The notes beneath the pieces were generated by a model, which made no database searches, was not told where the DNA came from, and saw nothing but the letters and a program-made list of their open reading frames with translations. A program made the position numbers and the translations under genes. Below are positions 1 to 7,444 of a DNA stretch of 15,779 bases, in pieces; position 1 is the stretch's first letter, and the number at the start of each line of letters is the position of its first letter. This DNA is from an uncultured Campylobacter sp. GTDB taxonomy: Bacteria; Campylobacterota; Campylobacteria; Campylobacterales; Campylobacteraceae. The stretch spans positions 1 to 15,779 of the forward strand of contig CALCKS010000154.1 of assembly GCA_937965895.1 (NCBI GenBank), given 5' to 3'.

Positions 1-858
1 GCTCGTGCAAAAGTCGCTGCTAACCCTGTAATCGTCATCGACGAATAAAATTCCCTTTAAATTTGACTCCGCAGCCGCTCTAAACGCCTCGTTTATCTCC
101 TCTTTACTAGCCGGTCTTTTTAAAACAGCCGTTAAATCGACCATCGAGACGTTTGCGACCGGTACGCGCACGCTTTGGCCGTGCATCTTGCCGCTTAGCT
201 CGGGAAGCACTTTAGCGATAGCTTTTGCAGCTCCTGTGGTCGTAGGCCCGATATTTAGAGCGGCGGCACGTGAGCGGCGAAAGTCTTTAGCCTTCACATC
301 AACCAAGCTTTGGCCGTTTGTGTAGGCGTGGATGGTGGTCATAAGCCCTTTTACGATGCCAAATTTATCGTTTAGTACTTTTGCGACGGGAGCTAGGCCG
401 TTTGTCGTGCAGCTAGCGTTTGAGACGATCGCTTCGCCTGCGTATTTATCGTCGTTTACGCCGACTACAAAGGTCGCCGTATCGTCTTTTGCCGGAGCGC
501 TCATGACGACTTTTTTGATGCCGCGAGCTAGGTACGGTTCGCATTTTTCGGTGGTCAAAAACTTGCCCGTACACTCCAAAACCACGTCTGCACCGTAGTC
601 TGCGTAGCTAAGCTCGTTTAAATCTCTTGTTGAAAAAACTCTTATCTTTTTGCCGTTTACTTCTATAAATTCGTCTCTTATCACCTTAACGTCTTGCTTA
701 AATTCGCCGTGCACGCTGTCGTATTTGAGCAGATAGCGCGTCATGTCGCGCGTCGCCGTGTCGTTGATAGCGACAAGCTCAACATCATCTCGCTCTAAAA
801 TAATACGAGCAGCGCACCTGCCGATACGTCCAAAACCGTTGATCGCGATTTTTACCAT
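1..858 (-). CDS. gapA: Glyceraldehyde-3-phosphate dehydrogenase, 3' end missing
   Basis: This is the cytoplasmic glycolytic/gluconeogenic enzyme that oxidises glyceraldehyde 3-phosphate to 1,3-bisphosphoglycerate with NAD(P) and phosphate. The window holds the first 286 codons of the roughly 330 usual for the family; the C-terminus lies beyond position 1. Visible are the Rossmann start INGFGRIGR (residues 7-15), the active-site stretch SNASCTTNG with nucleophile Cys150, the base His177 in TTIHAYTNG, and the phosphate-binding RAAALNIGPTTTGAAKA (198-213). The second cysteine often found in SCTTNC is Gly here, a common tolerated variant. The ATG at 858 is preceded by AAGGAG at a suitable distance. 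It is divergent from nadD, the same arrangement as in C. jejuni. Family assignment is certain; cofactor preference cannot be read safely. Confidence 0.96.
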   Translation of the reverse strand, partial: MVKIAINGFGRIGRCAARIILERDDVELVAINDTATRDMTRYLLKYDSVHGEFKQDVKVIRDEFIEVNGKKIRVFSTRDLNELSYADYGADVVLECTGKFLTTEKCEPYLARGIKKVVMSAPAKDDTATFVVGVNDDKYAGEAIVSNASCTTNGLAPVAKVLNDKFGIVKGLMTTIHAYTNGQSLVDVKAKDFRRSRAAALNIGPTTTGAAKAIAKVLPELSGKMHGQSVRVPVANVSMVDLTAVLKRPASKEEINEAFRAAAESNLKGILFVDDDYRVSSDFCTS

Positions 859-1174
859 GTTTAGCTCCTTGTGCTGGATTTTCCGGTCGCTTTCAAGCGC
901 GCGGAAAGGTTATTTTCGTACTTTTTAGCTTTTTGCGCGCTAAATTTACTCGCCTTTGCTCGTCGCTAAGCGCGCAAATTTAAACCGCTCTAAAGCCCGC
1001 CTTTGCAAATTTTGACCCTCACTTGCTTGCTAAAAAACGAGCCTCGCAAGCCCAAAAATCCCCAAATTTTACAAAATCTCCATTTAATTTGCGCTTTATC
1101 GGCGAATTTTTTGATTTTCAACCAATTTTCACTTCAAATTCGCTAAACTGCACCGAAATTTTAAAGGCAAATTT
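859..1174. other. Divergent intergenic region between gapA and nadD
   Basis: This 316-base spacer separates two divergent start codons and should carry both promoters. No strong TATAAT is visible. Candidate -10 boxes are TAAACT at 1144-1149 for nadD (plus) and TAAAAT at 1071-1066 for gapA (minus); both are weak guesses. The half of the region near gapA is unusually GC-rich with many GCGC words, so a long gapA leader is possible. I see no reading frame with a credible start. Confidence 0.4.
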
Positions 1175-1747
1175 ATGAAAATCGCGCTTTTCGGCGGTAG
1201 TTTTGATCCGCCTCATCTCGGGCACGACGCCGCCATAAAAGCCGCGCTAGAGCGGCTAGAAACGGACAAGCTCATCATCATGCCGACGTTTATCAGCCCG
1301 TTTAAGAGCGAGTTTTCGGCTCCGCCGCTACTTCGGCTAAAGTGGGCGAACGAGGCTTGGGGCGCGCTGCCTAAAGTCTGCGTTAGCGACTACGAGATCG
1401 CGCAAAATCGCCCCGTGCCGACGATAGAAAGCGTGCGGCATATTCGGCAAATTTACGCTGTGAGCGAGCTTTATCTTATCATCGGCGCCGATCATCTAGC
1501 AAGCCTATACAAATGGCACGAGATAGACGAGCTCTTTAGGCTCGCGACCTTCGTCGTAGCTAGCCGTGGCGACATAGCCGTGCCTGAAAATTTTAAAATT
1601 TTAAACATAAATGCGCCCGTTTCGTCCTCGCAAATCAGGCAAAATTTGGACAAAAGCCTGATAATACCGTGTATAGCGGACGAAGCGGCGAAATTTTACC
1701 AAGGAAAAACATGCAAGAAAGAATCGAACGAATCATCAAAATCCTAG
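1175..1747 (+). CDS. nadD: Nicotinate-nucleotide adenylyltransferase NadD
   Basis: NadD transfers AMP from ATP to nicotinate mononucleotide, giving deamido-NAD, in the cytoplasmic NAD biosynthesis pathway. The 190-residue length is normal. The nucleotidyltransferase signature GGSFDPPHLGH is at residues 7-17, with the HxGH-type catalytic histidines His14 and His17. GADHLASLYKW (104-114) is the family's substrate-binding segment, and SSSQIR at 150-155 is the conserved C-terminal ISSTxIR-type motif. The ATG at 1175 has AAAGG a few bases upstream. The last 37 bases overlap the start of rsfS in another frame, so the two are co-transcribed and probably translationally coupled. The C-terminal tail (about residues 178-190) is encoded by this overlap and is polar and lysine/serine-rich. 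Confidence 0.96.
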   Translation: MKIALFGGSFDPPHLGHDAAIKAALERLETDKLIIMPTFISPFKSEFSAPPLLRLKWANEAWGALPKVCVSDYEIAQNRPVPTIESVRHIRQIYAVSELYLIIGADHLASLYKWHEIDELFRLATFVVASRGDIAVPENFKILNINAPVSSSQIRQNLDKSLIIPCIADEAAKFYQGKTCKKESNESSKS

Positions 1748-2037
1748 ACGCCAAAAAGGCCGAAGCCATCGAAGCTATCGATATGAGCGGGCGCGAATAC
1801 ATAGCAAAATGCGTCATCATCGCCACCACGATGGGCGAGCGCCACGCCTACTCACTAACCGACGACCTAAAAGAGGAGCTAAAAGACGAGGGCGAGCAGT
1901 TTTTAGGCATCGAAAGCTCCGGCGACTGGGTCGTGATCGATCTGGGCGACATCCTCATCCACCTCATGAGCGCGCAGTACCGCGCCAAATACAACATCGA
2001 AGAGTTTTTAAGCAAGCTAAAAGAGGCAAAAGCCTAA
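1711..2037 (+). CDS. rsfS: Ribosome silencing factor RsfS (YbeB/Iojap family)
   Basis: RsfS binds ribosomal protein L14 (uL14) on the 50S subunit and blocks subunit joining when nutrients run low. The 108-residue product has the family core, with the signature WVVIDLGDILIHLMSAQYRAKY followed by NIEEF near the C-terminus. The frame is open upstream to an ATG at 1669, but the ATG at 1711 is preferred: it has AAGGA directly upstream (AAGGAAAAAC then ATG), gives the usual RsfS N-terminus MQERIERI, and the extra 14 residues would be encoded wholly inside nadD. Overlap with nadD is 37 bases. nadD-rsfS adjacency is widely conserved in bacteria. No clear terminator follows the stop codon. Confidence 0.95.
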   Translation: MQERIERIIKILDAKKAEAIEAIDMSGREYIAKCVIIATTMGERHAYSLTDDLKEELKDEGEQFLGIESSGDWVVIDLGDILIHLMSAQYRAKYNIEEFLSKLKEAKA

Positions 2038-2310
2038 GTCAAATTTAGCCCGCCGCGCCGGTAGCGTCAAATTTGCCTAAAGCATGCAGCGGACGGTAAA
2101 TTTGACCAAAACCGCCGTTTTAACGCTAAGATTTGCCCGATCTTGCAAGCGGCGCGCTTGATTATTTGAGTCAAAAGCCGACATCGTAGGTTTTTGCTTT
2201 TATTTAAATTTGACCGATTTTAGAAAGCTATTTTTTGGACGCGATTTCGCTGGGCGGCTCCTGGCTAGCAGCGAGCGCGAAGCCCGCAAATTTAATCCAC
2301 GGAACAAAAA

Positions 2311-2550
2311 ATGGAACTAAAAATTTACGCTAGATTTTTCTTCGCCGCAAAAACTCCCGCGGCAAAAATCCAAAAGCTAAATAAAATTAAAAATTATCTT
2401 GCAAAATTTGACTTTTAAGAGGGCGAGCAAAAAGGAAAGTTTGCGGTCAAATTTGGCTACAAAGCCGGCAAGATGGGTTTTGCAACCTTGAATTTCGACC
2501 GAAAATTTAGCACAGAGCCGATGGCGAGCGGGACACAAAACGCAAGTTAG
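2311..2550 (+). pseudogene. Possible remnant of a small gene, one internal stop
   Basis: An ATG at 2311, with GGA eight bases upstream, opens 35 codons starting MELKIYARFFFAAK, ending at TAA 2416-2418. The same frame then stays open for 43 more codons, including KFAVKFGYKAGKMGFATLNF, to TAG at 2548-2550. The second part reads like ordinary protein (alternating hydrophobic, glycine and charged residues) but has no start codon of its own close to its beginning. This could be an 80-codon gene broken by one nonsense change, or chance. I do not recognise the family. Confidence 0.22.
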
Positions 2551-2670
2551 ACGCATTTGGCGGCAAAGCGACTTTAGCGCCGAAATTTAAAAGCCGACTA
2601 CCGCGAGTTTTTCCTGCTTTTTTAGCGATTATTTTATAAATCAAAAAGCCTGCCTTAAATCTATTTTTTA

Positions 2671-2676
2671 TATAAT
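2671..2676 (+). promoter_or_regulatory. Sigma-70 type -10 box for the exported hydrolase
   Basis: A perfect TATAAT follows a T-rich run at 2663-2669. This is the usual Campylobacter vegetative promoter form, in which a T-rich stretch stands in for a defined -35 box. It lies 28 bases before the preferred ATG at 2704, leaving room for a short leader and the ribosome-binding site at 2693-2697. Confidence 0.6.
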
Positions 2677-2703
2677 CAACCAAAGTCAAGATAAAGGATG
2701 CTT

Positions 2704-3531
2704 ATGTTTAGAAAAACTTTTGTTTTATTGATTGCGCTCTTTACGGCGCATTTGTTTGCGGGCGACGCGTACTTGCACACGAGCGAGTCAGCCCAAAAAG
2801 GCGTAGCGCAGGCTCAAATCGCGCTTCCAAAAAATGTCACGGGCGGCGATATTTACGTCGGACTTTTTAAAGATGCCCCAAAGACGCAAGCCAAAGCGCC
2901 GGTCGTAGTTTTCCTGCACGGCTCATCTGGTATCAACAACAAAATAGGCCTTGACAAATGGCAAGAGTGGCTAGCAAAAGAGGGCATAGCAAGCTTTATG
3001 TTTGATAGCATGGCCCTAGAAAACAGGATAACCTACAAATCTCCGGCAGATAAGGAGATTTACGAAAAGGTCCATTCGCTACGCTCTAGCGAAATCAAAA
3101 TCGCCTTGGAAGCGCTAAAAAACACTGAATGGGCGGATACGAGCAAGCTATTTTTAGCCGGCACCAGCGAAGGCGCGGTGGCTGTAGCCAGATACGAGGG
3201 CAATGACTTTTTGGGCAAGGTTATAAACTCTTGGTCGTGCGAGGAGAATTACTTTGTAAAAGAACATAAAACGGCGCTTAGCGATACGCCGGTTTTAAAT
3301 TTAGTAAGCGATCAGGATAAATATTTTTCTCAAAAAAATAGCTATCTAGGCAACGAAAACGCCACCGGAAACTGCGCCGCAGCCTACGGTGACAAGAAAA
3401 ACGCGATAGTTTTACTCTTGCCTAATGCTCCGCACACGCTCATAAATTTGCCAGCCGCGCGCTTTGCGACCGTTTCTTTTATCAAAAGCATACTTGAGGG
3501 CACGTTTGACGCCGATACGATCGGCGACTAA
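2704..3531 (+). CDS. Exported dienelactone hydrolase-like alpha/beta hydrolase
   Basis: This looks like a secreted or periplasmic serine hydrolase of the alpha/beta fold, dienelactone hydrolase-like group; the substrate is unknown. Numbered from the ATG at 2704 (275 residues), residues 1-19 form a Sec signal peptide (MFRK, then a hydrophobic run, then LFA before Gly20-Asp). The oxyanion-hole motif HGSSG is at 72-76, the nucleophile elbow GTSEG at 153-157 (Ser155), a likely acid in SDQD at 202-205, and the catalytic histidine in APHT (His244). Cys179 and Cys224 could form a disulfide in the periplasm. An ATG six bases earlier (2698) touches the AAAGG at 2693-2697, too close for initiation, so 2704 is chosen. 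It has its own promoter and a hairpin after the stop, so it is probably a single-gene unit. Confidence 0.85.
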   Translation: MFRKTFVLLIALFTAHLFAGDAYLHTSESAQKGVAQAQIALPKNVTGGDIYVGLFKDAPKTQAKAPVVVFLHGSSGINNKIGLDKWQEWLAKEGIASFMFDSMALENRITYKSPADKEIYEKVHSLRSSEIKIALEALKNTEWADTSKLFLAGTSEGAVAVARYEGNDFLGKVINSWSCEENYFVKEHKTALSDTPVLNLVSDQDKYFSQKNSYLGNENATGNCAAAYGDKKNAIVLLLPNAPHTLINLPAARFATVSFIKSILEGTFDADTIGD

Positions 3532-3545
3532 CGACTAATAAATTT

Positions 3546-3584
3546 GCGGCGACGAGGTCTATAAATTTTGTCGCCGCGCTTTTT
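3546..3584 (+). terminator. Rho-independent terminator after the exported hydrolase
   Basis: The arms GCGGCGAC (3546-3553) and GTCGCCGC (3570-3577) pair perfectly over 8 bp, with a 16-base loop and a run of five T at 3580-3584. It starts 14 bases after the hydrolase stop codon. The loop is larger than usual, which lowers the certainty. Confidence 0.65.
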
Positions 3585-3675
3585 GCAGATGCATAAAATT
3601 TGAGCCGAATTTGAGCGGTCTCGCGGCAAAATACTTCGTTTTATATTTTTTGTATTCAAATTTAGTTAATTTGTT

Positions 3676-3700
3676 TTAAATTTTAGCATTTAAAATTTGA
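3676..3700. repeat. AT-rich palindrome in the convergent spacer
   Basis: AAATTTTA (3678-3685) and TAAAATTT (3691-3698) form a perfect 8-bp inverted repeat around a 5-base loop, extendable by a T-G and a T-A pair. It lies between two convergent genes (hydrolase and propeller gene). It contains almost no GC and has no T-run, so it is a poor terminator. It may simply reflect the local richness in AAATTT words. Confidence 0.35.
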
Positions 3701-3791
3701 GTCAAATTTTGCAAATCTTAGCTCCGCATTTTATTTGCCAAGACCGGCATTTTAAAAACGTTAAAATTTGAGCCGCTATGCCGCGCGTCTC

Positions 3792-4463
3792 TTACCACCG
3801 ATAAATTTTATTCTCATACGCAATCAGTCTAAACTCCTCTTTGTGGTTGCCGTTGCCGATCGTGTGGCTATCTTGGCCAGCGCCGAGGCGTAGTTTATGC
3901 AGCCTGCCGCCGTATGTACCCACAAATAGCACACCCCCGTCCTCGCTTAGCGCCATAGACTTTATCGTGCCGCCCAGATAGTGGCGCCAAATTTTACGCC
4001 CGTCCTTGCCGACTGCTTTGATGTAGCCGTATGCGTCGCCGAGGATGTAAAAGTCCCGCGTCGCTACGCCCGCATAAACTCTCATTGCATCGTCGATCAG
4101 CGTGAAATTTTGCTCGCCATCTTCGTCATACGAATAAGCCTCGACCTCCAGTCCTCGCTTTAGAGCCACCCTGTCCACGCCGATCGTAATGCCGTTGTAG
4201 AAGTGGCAGGAGTTCGCTATAAGCTGCGTATCGTCCGCGCTAAATAGACAAAAGTGCGGATACGAGCTCTGCGCGCCGATGCTGCCGAGCCGCTCGCCCT
4301 CGCTATCCATCAGGACGTGATCGCTATCTTGCTCACCCGCGACGATTAGCTCGTTGTCATTTGAGAGCGTCGCGTTTGCCATATCTATCTCGAGTTCGTC
4401 GTCGTCATTGCCCTCATCCTCGTAGATCGGATGGATGAGCTTCGCACCGCTTTGCGAGATCAA
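3792..4463 (-). CDS. Beta-propeller-like protein, C-terminal half (gene split by frameshift)
   Basis: This 223-codon frame opens at a TTG (4463) that overlaps the TGA of the upstream half by four bases (TTGA). It is best read as the second half of one gene, 3792-5131. The protein shows repeating strand-rich blocks typical of WD40/PQQ-like propeller blades: LSNDNELIVAGEQDSDHVLM, FSADDTQLIANSCHFYNGI, and especially DGRKIWRHYLGG followed by SMALSEDGGVLFVGTYGGRL. No signal peptide or membrane segment is visible, so a cytoplasmic scaffold or sensor is likely; the function is unknown. The break is inside a blade: joining ...TAHDGIF to LISQSGAKLI restores the usual D-G-x-h-x-x-h pattern. If translated separately it would need re-initiation at the TTG, for which there is no good ribosome-binding site. 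Confidence 0.6.
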   Translation of the reverse strand: MISQSGAKLIHPIYEDEGNDDDELEIDMANATLSNDNELIVAGEQDSDHVLMDSEGERLGSIGAQSSYPHFCLFSADDTQLIANSCHFYNGITIGVDRVALKRGLEVEAYSYDEDGEQNFTLIDDAMRVYAGVATRDFYILGDAYGYIKAVGKDGRKIWRHYLGGTIKSMALSEDGGVLFVGTYGGRLHKLRLGAGQDSHTIGNGNHKEEFRLIAYENKIYRW

Positions 4464-5131
4464 AAAATTCCGTCATGGGCGGTCAAAAGCACCTTTTTAC
4501 CGTCGTTAAATGGTAAAATTTCAGCCTCGTCGTAGATGATCTCCAGCTCGTGGCTAAATCTCGCCACCAGCTCGCCGCCGCTCTTGCCGTCGTAGCCCCT
4601 GATCAGCCACACCTCGTCTTGATTTAGCAGGGCGTAAATTTCGTTTCGCTTGGACTTGCCCACGGCGATGACGCCCTCTGCGATAACGCTAACGCGCTCA
4701 CCCTCCAGCAGATACAGCGTCTTACGCCAGCCTTCAGGATCGCTTTGCGAGACGACAAAAAGGACGTTCTCGCCGCCAAGAGGGCAAATTTGATCGACAT
4801 TGCCTAGCTTGTCTCCTACTTTATCCTTTTCGCCAGCGTTGCCCGCTTCATCCTTGCACTCCTCAAAGATAATGTTTGATGGCGGAAAATCGGCCCTAAA
4901 CTTCTCCGTCTCGCCGCGCTCGTTAGCCTCCTTTAGCAGCTCAAAAACCGCCTCGCAAAGCTGCGTCATACCCTCGCGCTCATCGACGGGTTCCTCGCCC
5001 TTGTAGGCGTCCCAGCCGTGCACCTCAGCAAAGGCCACCATATCGTTTACGGCCTTGGCGTACTTCTCGCCATTTTCATTCCACTCTTTTTGCCACTCCG
5101 CCTTAAGCGCCTCGTAGTCCAAGTTTTTCAT
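4460..5131 (-). CDS. Beta-propeller-like protein, N-terminal half (gene split by frameshift)
   Basis: A 223-codon frame from ATG 5131 to TGA 4460-4462. Residues 1-75 are charged and predicted helical (MKNLDYEALKAEWQKEWNEN, then VNDMVAFAEVHGWDAYKGEE), perhaps a partner-binding domain. From about residue 110 short strand blocks of propeller type begin: QICPLGGENVLFVVSQSD, TLYLLEGERVSVIAEGVIAV, EIYALLNQDEVWLIRGYDG. The frame ends in the middle of such a block at a run of six T on the coding strand. Seven T would fuse it to the downstream half, giving about 447 residues. The ribosome-binding site is weak (TAAGA). A candidate -10 box TAAAAT lies at 5184-5179. I do not recognise the N-terminal domain. 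Confidence 0.6.
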   Translation of the reverse strand: MKNLDYEALKAEWQKEWNENGEKYAKAVNDMVAFAEVHGWDAYKGEEPVDEREGMTQLCEAVFELLKEANERGETEKFRADFPPSNIIFEECKDEAGNAGEKDKVGDKLGNVDQICPLGGENVLFVVSQSDPEGWRKTLYLLEGERVSVIAEGVIAVGKSKRNEIYALLNQDEVWLIRGYDGKSGGELVARFSHELEIIYDEAEILPFNDGKKVLLTAHDGIF

Positions 5132-5178
5132 TGATTTTTCTTAGGTTTGTTGTCCGCTTTTTCGCTGCGATTCGCGAA

Positions 5179-5184
5179 ATTTTA
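5179..5184 (-). promoter_or_regulatory. Candidate -10 box for the propeller gene
   Basis: Read on the minus strand this is GGC followed by TAAAAT, close to the Campylobacter vegetative -10 consensus (gnTAnaAT). It lies 47 bases before the ATG at 5131. There is no recognisable -35 box, as is normal in this genus. The evidence is motif match and position only. Confidence 0.3.
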
Positions 5185-5263
5185 GCCAAGTCCGCTAAAG
5201 CTAAATTTAACGTCTATCAAGCTAGCAAATTTAACGCAGTAAATCAGCAAAATGCTCTTAAAA

Positions 5264-5316
5264 TTTGCCATCAACCCAAGCTTGCCAAATTTAAGACACG
5301 CAAATTTGATGGCAAA
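5264..5316. repeat. 11-bp perfect inverted repeat between reductase and propeller genes
   Basis: TTTGCCATCAA (5264-5274) is exactly reverse-complemented by TTGATGGCAAA (5306-5316), with a 31-base spacer. It lies 19 bases after the stop of the reductase pseudogene and about 130 bases before the propeller start. On the minus strand the inner arm runs into four T (AAATTTTAAG), so it could work as a weak terminator of the reductase. With the long loop, an operator or a random dyad are also possible. Confidence 0.45.
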
Positions 5317-5334
5317 ACCGGCCTCGTCCGCCTA

Positions 5335-6268
5335 CTAGCTCCACCAGAGCTTTTCTACCTGCGCGGCGTCCTCGTCCGCAAGCTCAAAGCCGAAAATATC
5401 GATATTTTCAAGCAATCGCTCCTTGCTAGCGAAGTTTACTACCGTGCAAACCCCATGTTGTACGAGCCAGCGCAAGATGATTTGTGACCGCGTTTTGCCG
5501 TATTTTTCGCTGATTTGCGCAAGCGCGGGCTCTTTTAGCTCTTCGCCGGGCTCGTATAGCAGCTGCACTTGCACGTCATGGTCGGTCACCTTGCCGCGCG
5601 CAGCAAAGCGCCGCAGACAGGAGCGAGAGCGCGTCTGATAAACCGCGGGTTTAACTTCGCTACCTTGCGCGATTTTGGCTAAATTTTCGACTCCGAATTT
5701 TCCAGGGTAATCGCAAATGCCGATCGCCGCCGCAAGTCCCTCGCGGTAAAGCCGCTGTAAAACGTGCCAAGCAAGGCTAACATCGCCCGCCCCTACGCGC
5801 AGCAAAAGTAGATCGACGTAGTCGGTATTTAGTTTTTTTAAGGAGCCCTCAAAGCTTTTTATCATGCCGCTTTCATCGCCGTTTTGAGCACCGAGCGCGC
5901 TTTGGATAAATAGCTACCCGCGCTCTAAGCCGCTAGCTGCAAATGCAGCAGCCGCTCTCTCCTCGACCCGTCCGTATCGATCAGGCGGTAACCTAGTCCT
6001 AGAGCCGTCCCCAGCGCGTTTTTGTCTTTCAAATCATCAAATTTACCCGTGCTAAGTCCGACGATCGGCATCAAAATTCTGTTATTTAGCGTGAGATATG
6101 GGGTCATGGCGACAAGCTTTTCGCCGAGATTTTTCGCGCCGCTTAGATCTACGCCGTCCGTCAAATTTGTAGCGCGATCTCGCCGGTCTGCTGAGCAAAC
6201 AAATTAACTCCCGCAGTAAGACCCGCCGCGCAGGTCGCCGCGCCTTTTATAAACTCTCTTCTTTTCAT
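5335..6268 (-). pseudogene. Tat-exported aldo/keto reductase, decayed
   Basis: Starting at ATG 6268 (GGAG five bases upstream) is a twin-arginine signal, MKRREFIKGAATCAAGL, ending near FAQQ. That frame stops at TGA 6161-6163. Another frame continues with TPYLTLNNRILMPIVGLSTGKFDD and GYRLIDT, the start of an aldo/keto reductase barrel including the catalytic Asp. The frame changes again at about 5975, where YGRVEERAAAAFAASGLERG (with the catalytic Tyr) picks up. TAG 5914-5916 then interrupts just before LFIQ. The rest, from 5913 to 5335, is open and contains SLKKLNTDYVDLLLL, SEKYGKTRSQIILRWLVQHGV and ERLLENIDIFGFEL, all classic family segments. The lysine (expected after FIQ/FITT) and the histidine (expected after LLLL) look replaced by Ala and Arg. 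With three lesions it is very probably non-functional. The intact ancestor would have been a periplasmic NADPH- or otherwise reduced-cofactor enzyme. Confidence 0.85.
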
Positions 6269-6482
6269 TTTTGCTCCATTTTTTGATTCTATCGCTTGTT
6301 ACGCTTAAATTTGCAAGCCAAACGGCGCCGTCGCGCCCAAATTTGCTCAAAATCACGAAAATTTAGATTTGATTCCGCCAAACGAGGTCCGAAAAACCCG
6401 CACTTGGATTCAAATTTTATCTAAATGCGGCCGAGTAGAAATTTACGCTCGCCAAACGGGGCCCAGGGCTAAAAAGTCAAAT

Positions 6483-7352
6483 TCAGATCTCAAACGCGCA
6501 CGAGCTTGGCTGTCCGCCCTCAAATCCCTTTTTAAACCACGTCATGCGCTGCTTTGACGAGCCGTGCGTGAACGAGTCTGGCGTCACGCGGCCTTGGTAT
6601 TTTTTCTGTAGCGCGTCGTCGCCTATCGCGCTCGCGGCGTTTAGCGCCTCCTCGATGTCGCCGTCTTCTAGCACCTTGTAGCGCCCCATGTAGTGCGCCC
6701 AGACGCCAGCATAGCAGTCGGCCTGCAGCTCGACTTTGACTTGCAAGGCATTTTGCTCTACCGGGCTTTTGGTGCGCGATTTTAGCTCGTTTATTTTACC
6801 GAGCGTGCCTAGTAAATTTTGCACGTGATGTCCGACCTCGTGGGCGATCACGTAGGCCTGCGCGAAGTCGCCCGCGGCTTTGTATTTGGCTTCTAGCTCG
6901 TCAAAAAAGCTAAGATCCAGATAGACTTTTTTGTCCGCGGGGCAGTAAAAAGGCCCCGTCTGCGAGCTCGCCGTGCCGCACGCGCTAGATACCGCGTCCC
7001 TAAAAAGCACCAAACTAGGCTCCTTGTACTGCGCGCCGCCCGCCTTAAACACCTTGCTCCACACGTCCTCGGTCTGCGCCAGCACGGCTGAAACGAAGGC
7101 GACTTTTTCTTTCTCCTGCGGGCTATCTAGCGCCGCCCTTTGAGTGCCTGTGCTGCCGCCCTCAAGCAGCGCGAGAGGGTTAAAGCCCATAAAATACGCG
7201 ACCGCGCCGATAACTAGCACCACGCGGCCAATGTTTGAGCCCAGCAAAAATCTGATGATCGGTATGAGCGCGCCCAGCGACCCCATGCTGTTTACGCTGT
7301 TTTGCCGCCTATCCTCGATGTTGTCGCTTCGTCTGCTGTCTTGCCATTTCAT
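6483..7352 (-). CDS. ypfJ: YpfJ-type neutral zinc metallopeptidase
   Basis: A 289-residue membrane-anchored protein of the putative neutral zinc metallopeptidase family (YpfJ, PF04228 type); its natural substrate is unknown. Residues 1-20 are polar (MKWQDSRRSDNIEDRR, the family's typical N-terminus). One transmembrane helix spans about 40-58, followed by the peptidase domain outside the cytoplasm. The zinc motif HEVGHH is at 171-176 with catalytic Glu172. The likely third ligand is Glu208 in ELQADCYAGVW. The conserved cysteines in SSACG and FYCPAD, and the terminal block FTHGSSKQRMTWFKKGF (261-277), are also present. ATG 7352 has AAAGAG upstream. The gene is more GC-rich by eye than its neighbours. 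It stands alone, with about 214 bases to the reductase pseudogene and 268 to the VanZ-like gene. Confidence 0.92.
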   Translation of the reverse strand: MKWQDSRRSDNIEDRRQNSVNSMGSLGALIPIIRFLLGSNIGRVVLVIGAVAYFMGFNPLALLEGGSTGTQRAALDSPQEKEKVAFVSAVLAQTEDVWSKVFKAGGAQYKEPSLVLFRDAVSSACGTASSQTGPFYCPADKKVYLDLSFFDELEAKYKAAGDFAQAYVIAHEVGHHVQNLLGTLGKINELKSRTKSPVEQNALQVKVELQADCYAGVWAHYMGRYKVLEDGDIEEALNAASAIGDDALQKKYQGRVTPDSFTHGSSKQRMTWFKKGFEGGQPSSCAFEI

Positions 7353-7444
7353 TTTTTACTCTTTCGTTTTGGATTTTTCTTTTAAATTTAGTCGCGAGTT
7401 GCGCTGTTTTTCAGCGTCCGCGAAATTTAGCCTTCTTGTCTCGT

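Larger units (their letters stand above)
2038..2697. other. 660-base spacer with no intact gene
   Basis: This stretch lies between rsfS and the exported hydrolase, both on the plus strand. It is full of AAATTTG-type words, several as GTCAAATTTG or TAAATTTGAC, and has mixed GC content. The only protein-like signal is the frame at 2311-2550, which is interrupted by one in-frame TAA (listed separately). The start of a promoter for the hydrolase is at the right end. A minus-strand frame at 2507-2689 gives a basic, low-complexity protein with no recognisable motif and is not accepted as a gene. No convincing terminator for nadD-rsfS was found. Confidence 0.6.

Noticed and set aside
332..598. Plus-strand frame inside gapA
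   Set aside because: Antisense of the highly conserved GAPDH catalytic region; no independent support.
1711..1747. nadD/rsfS overlap as a frameshift or fusion
   Set aside because: Both proteins are complete and end or begin normally. The overlap is an ordinary coupled arrangement, with AAGGA ahead of the rsfS ATG.
2507..2689. 60-codon minus-strand frame
   Set aside because: It begins inside the hydrolase promoter region, has a basic low-complexity product and no ribosome-binding site; considered chance.
3729..3760. TGCC…GGCA hairpin flanked by A/T, possible bidirectional terminator of the two convergent genes
   Set aside because: The stem is only 4 bp; too weak to call compared with the clear hairpin at 3546-3584.
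5131..5487. 118-codon plus-strand frame beginning MIFLRFVVRF
   Set aside because: Its second half is the exact antisense of the conserved C-terminal segment of the aldo/keto reductase, and its first half covers the spacer. No family resemblance and no proper ribosome-binding site.
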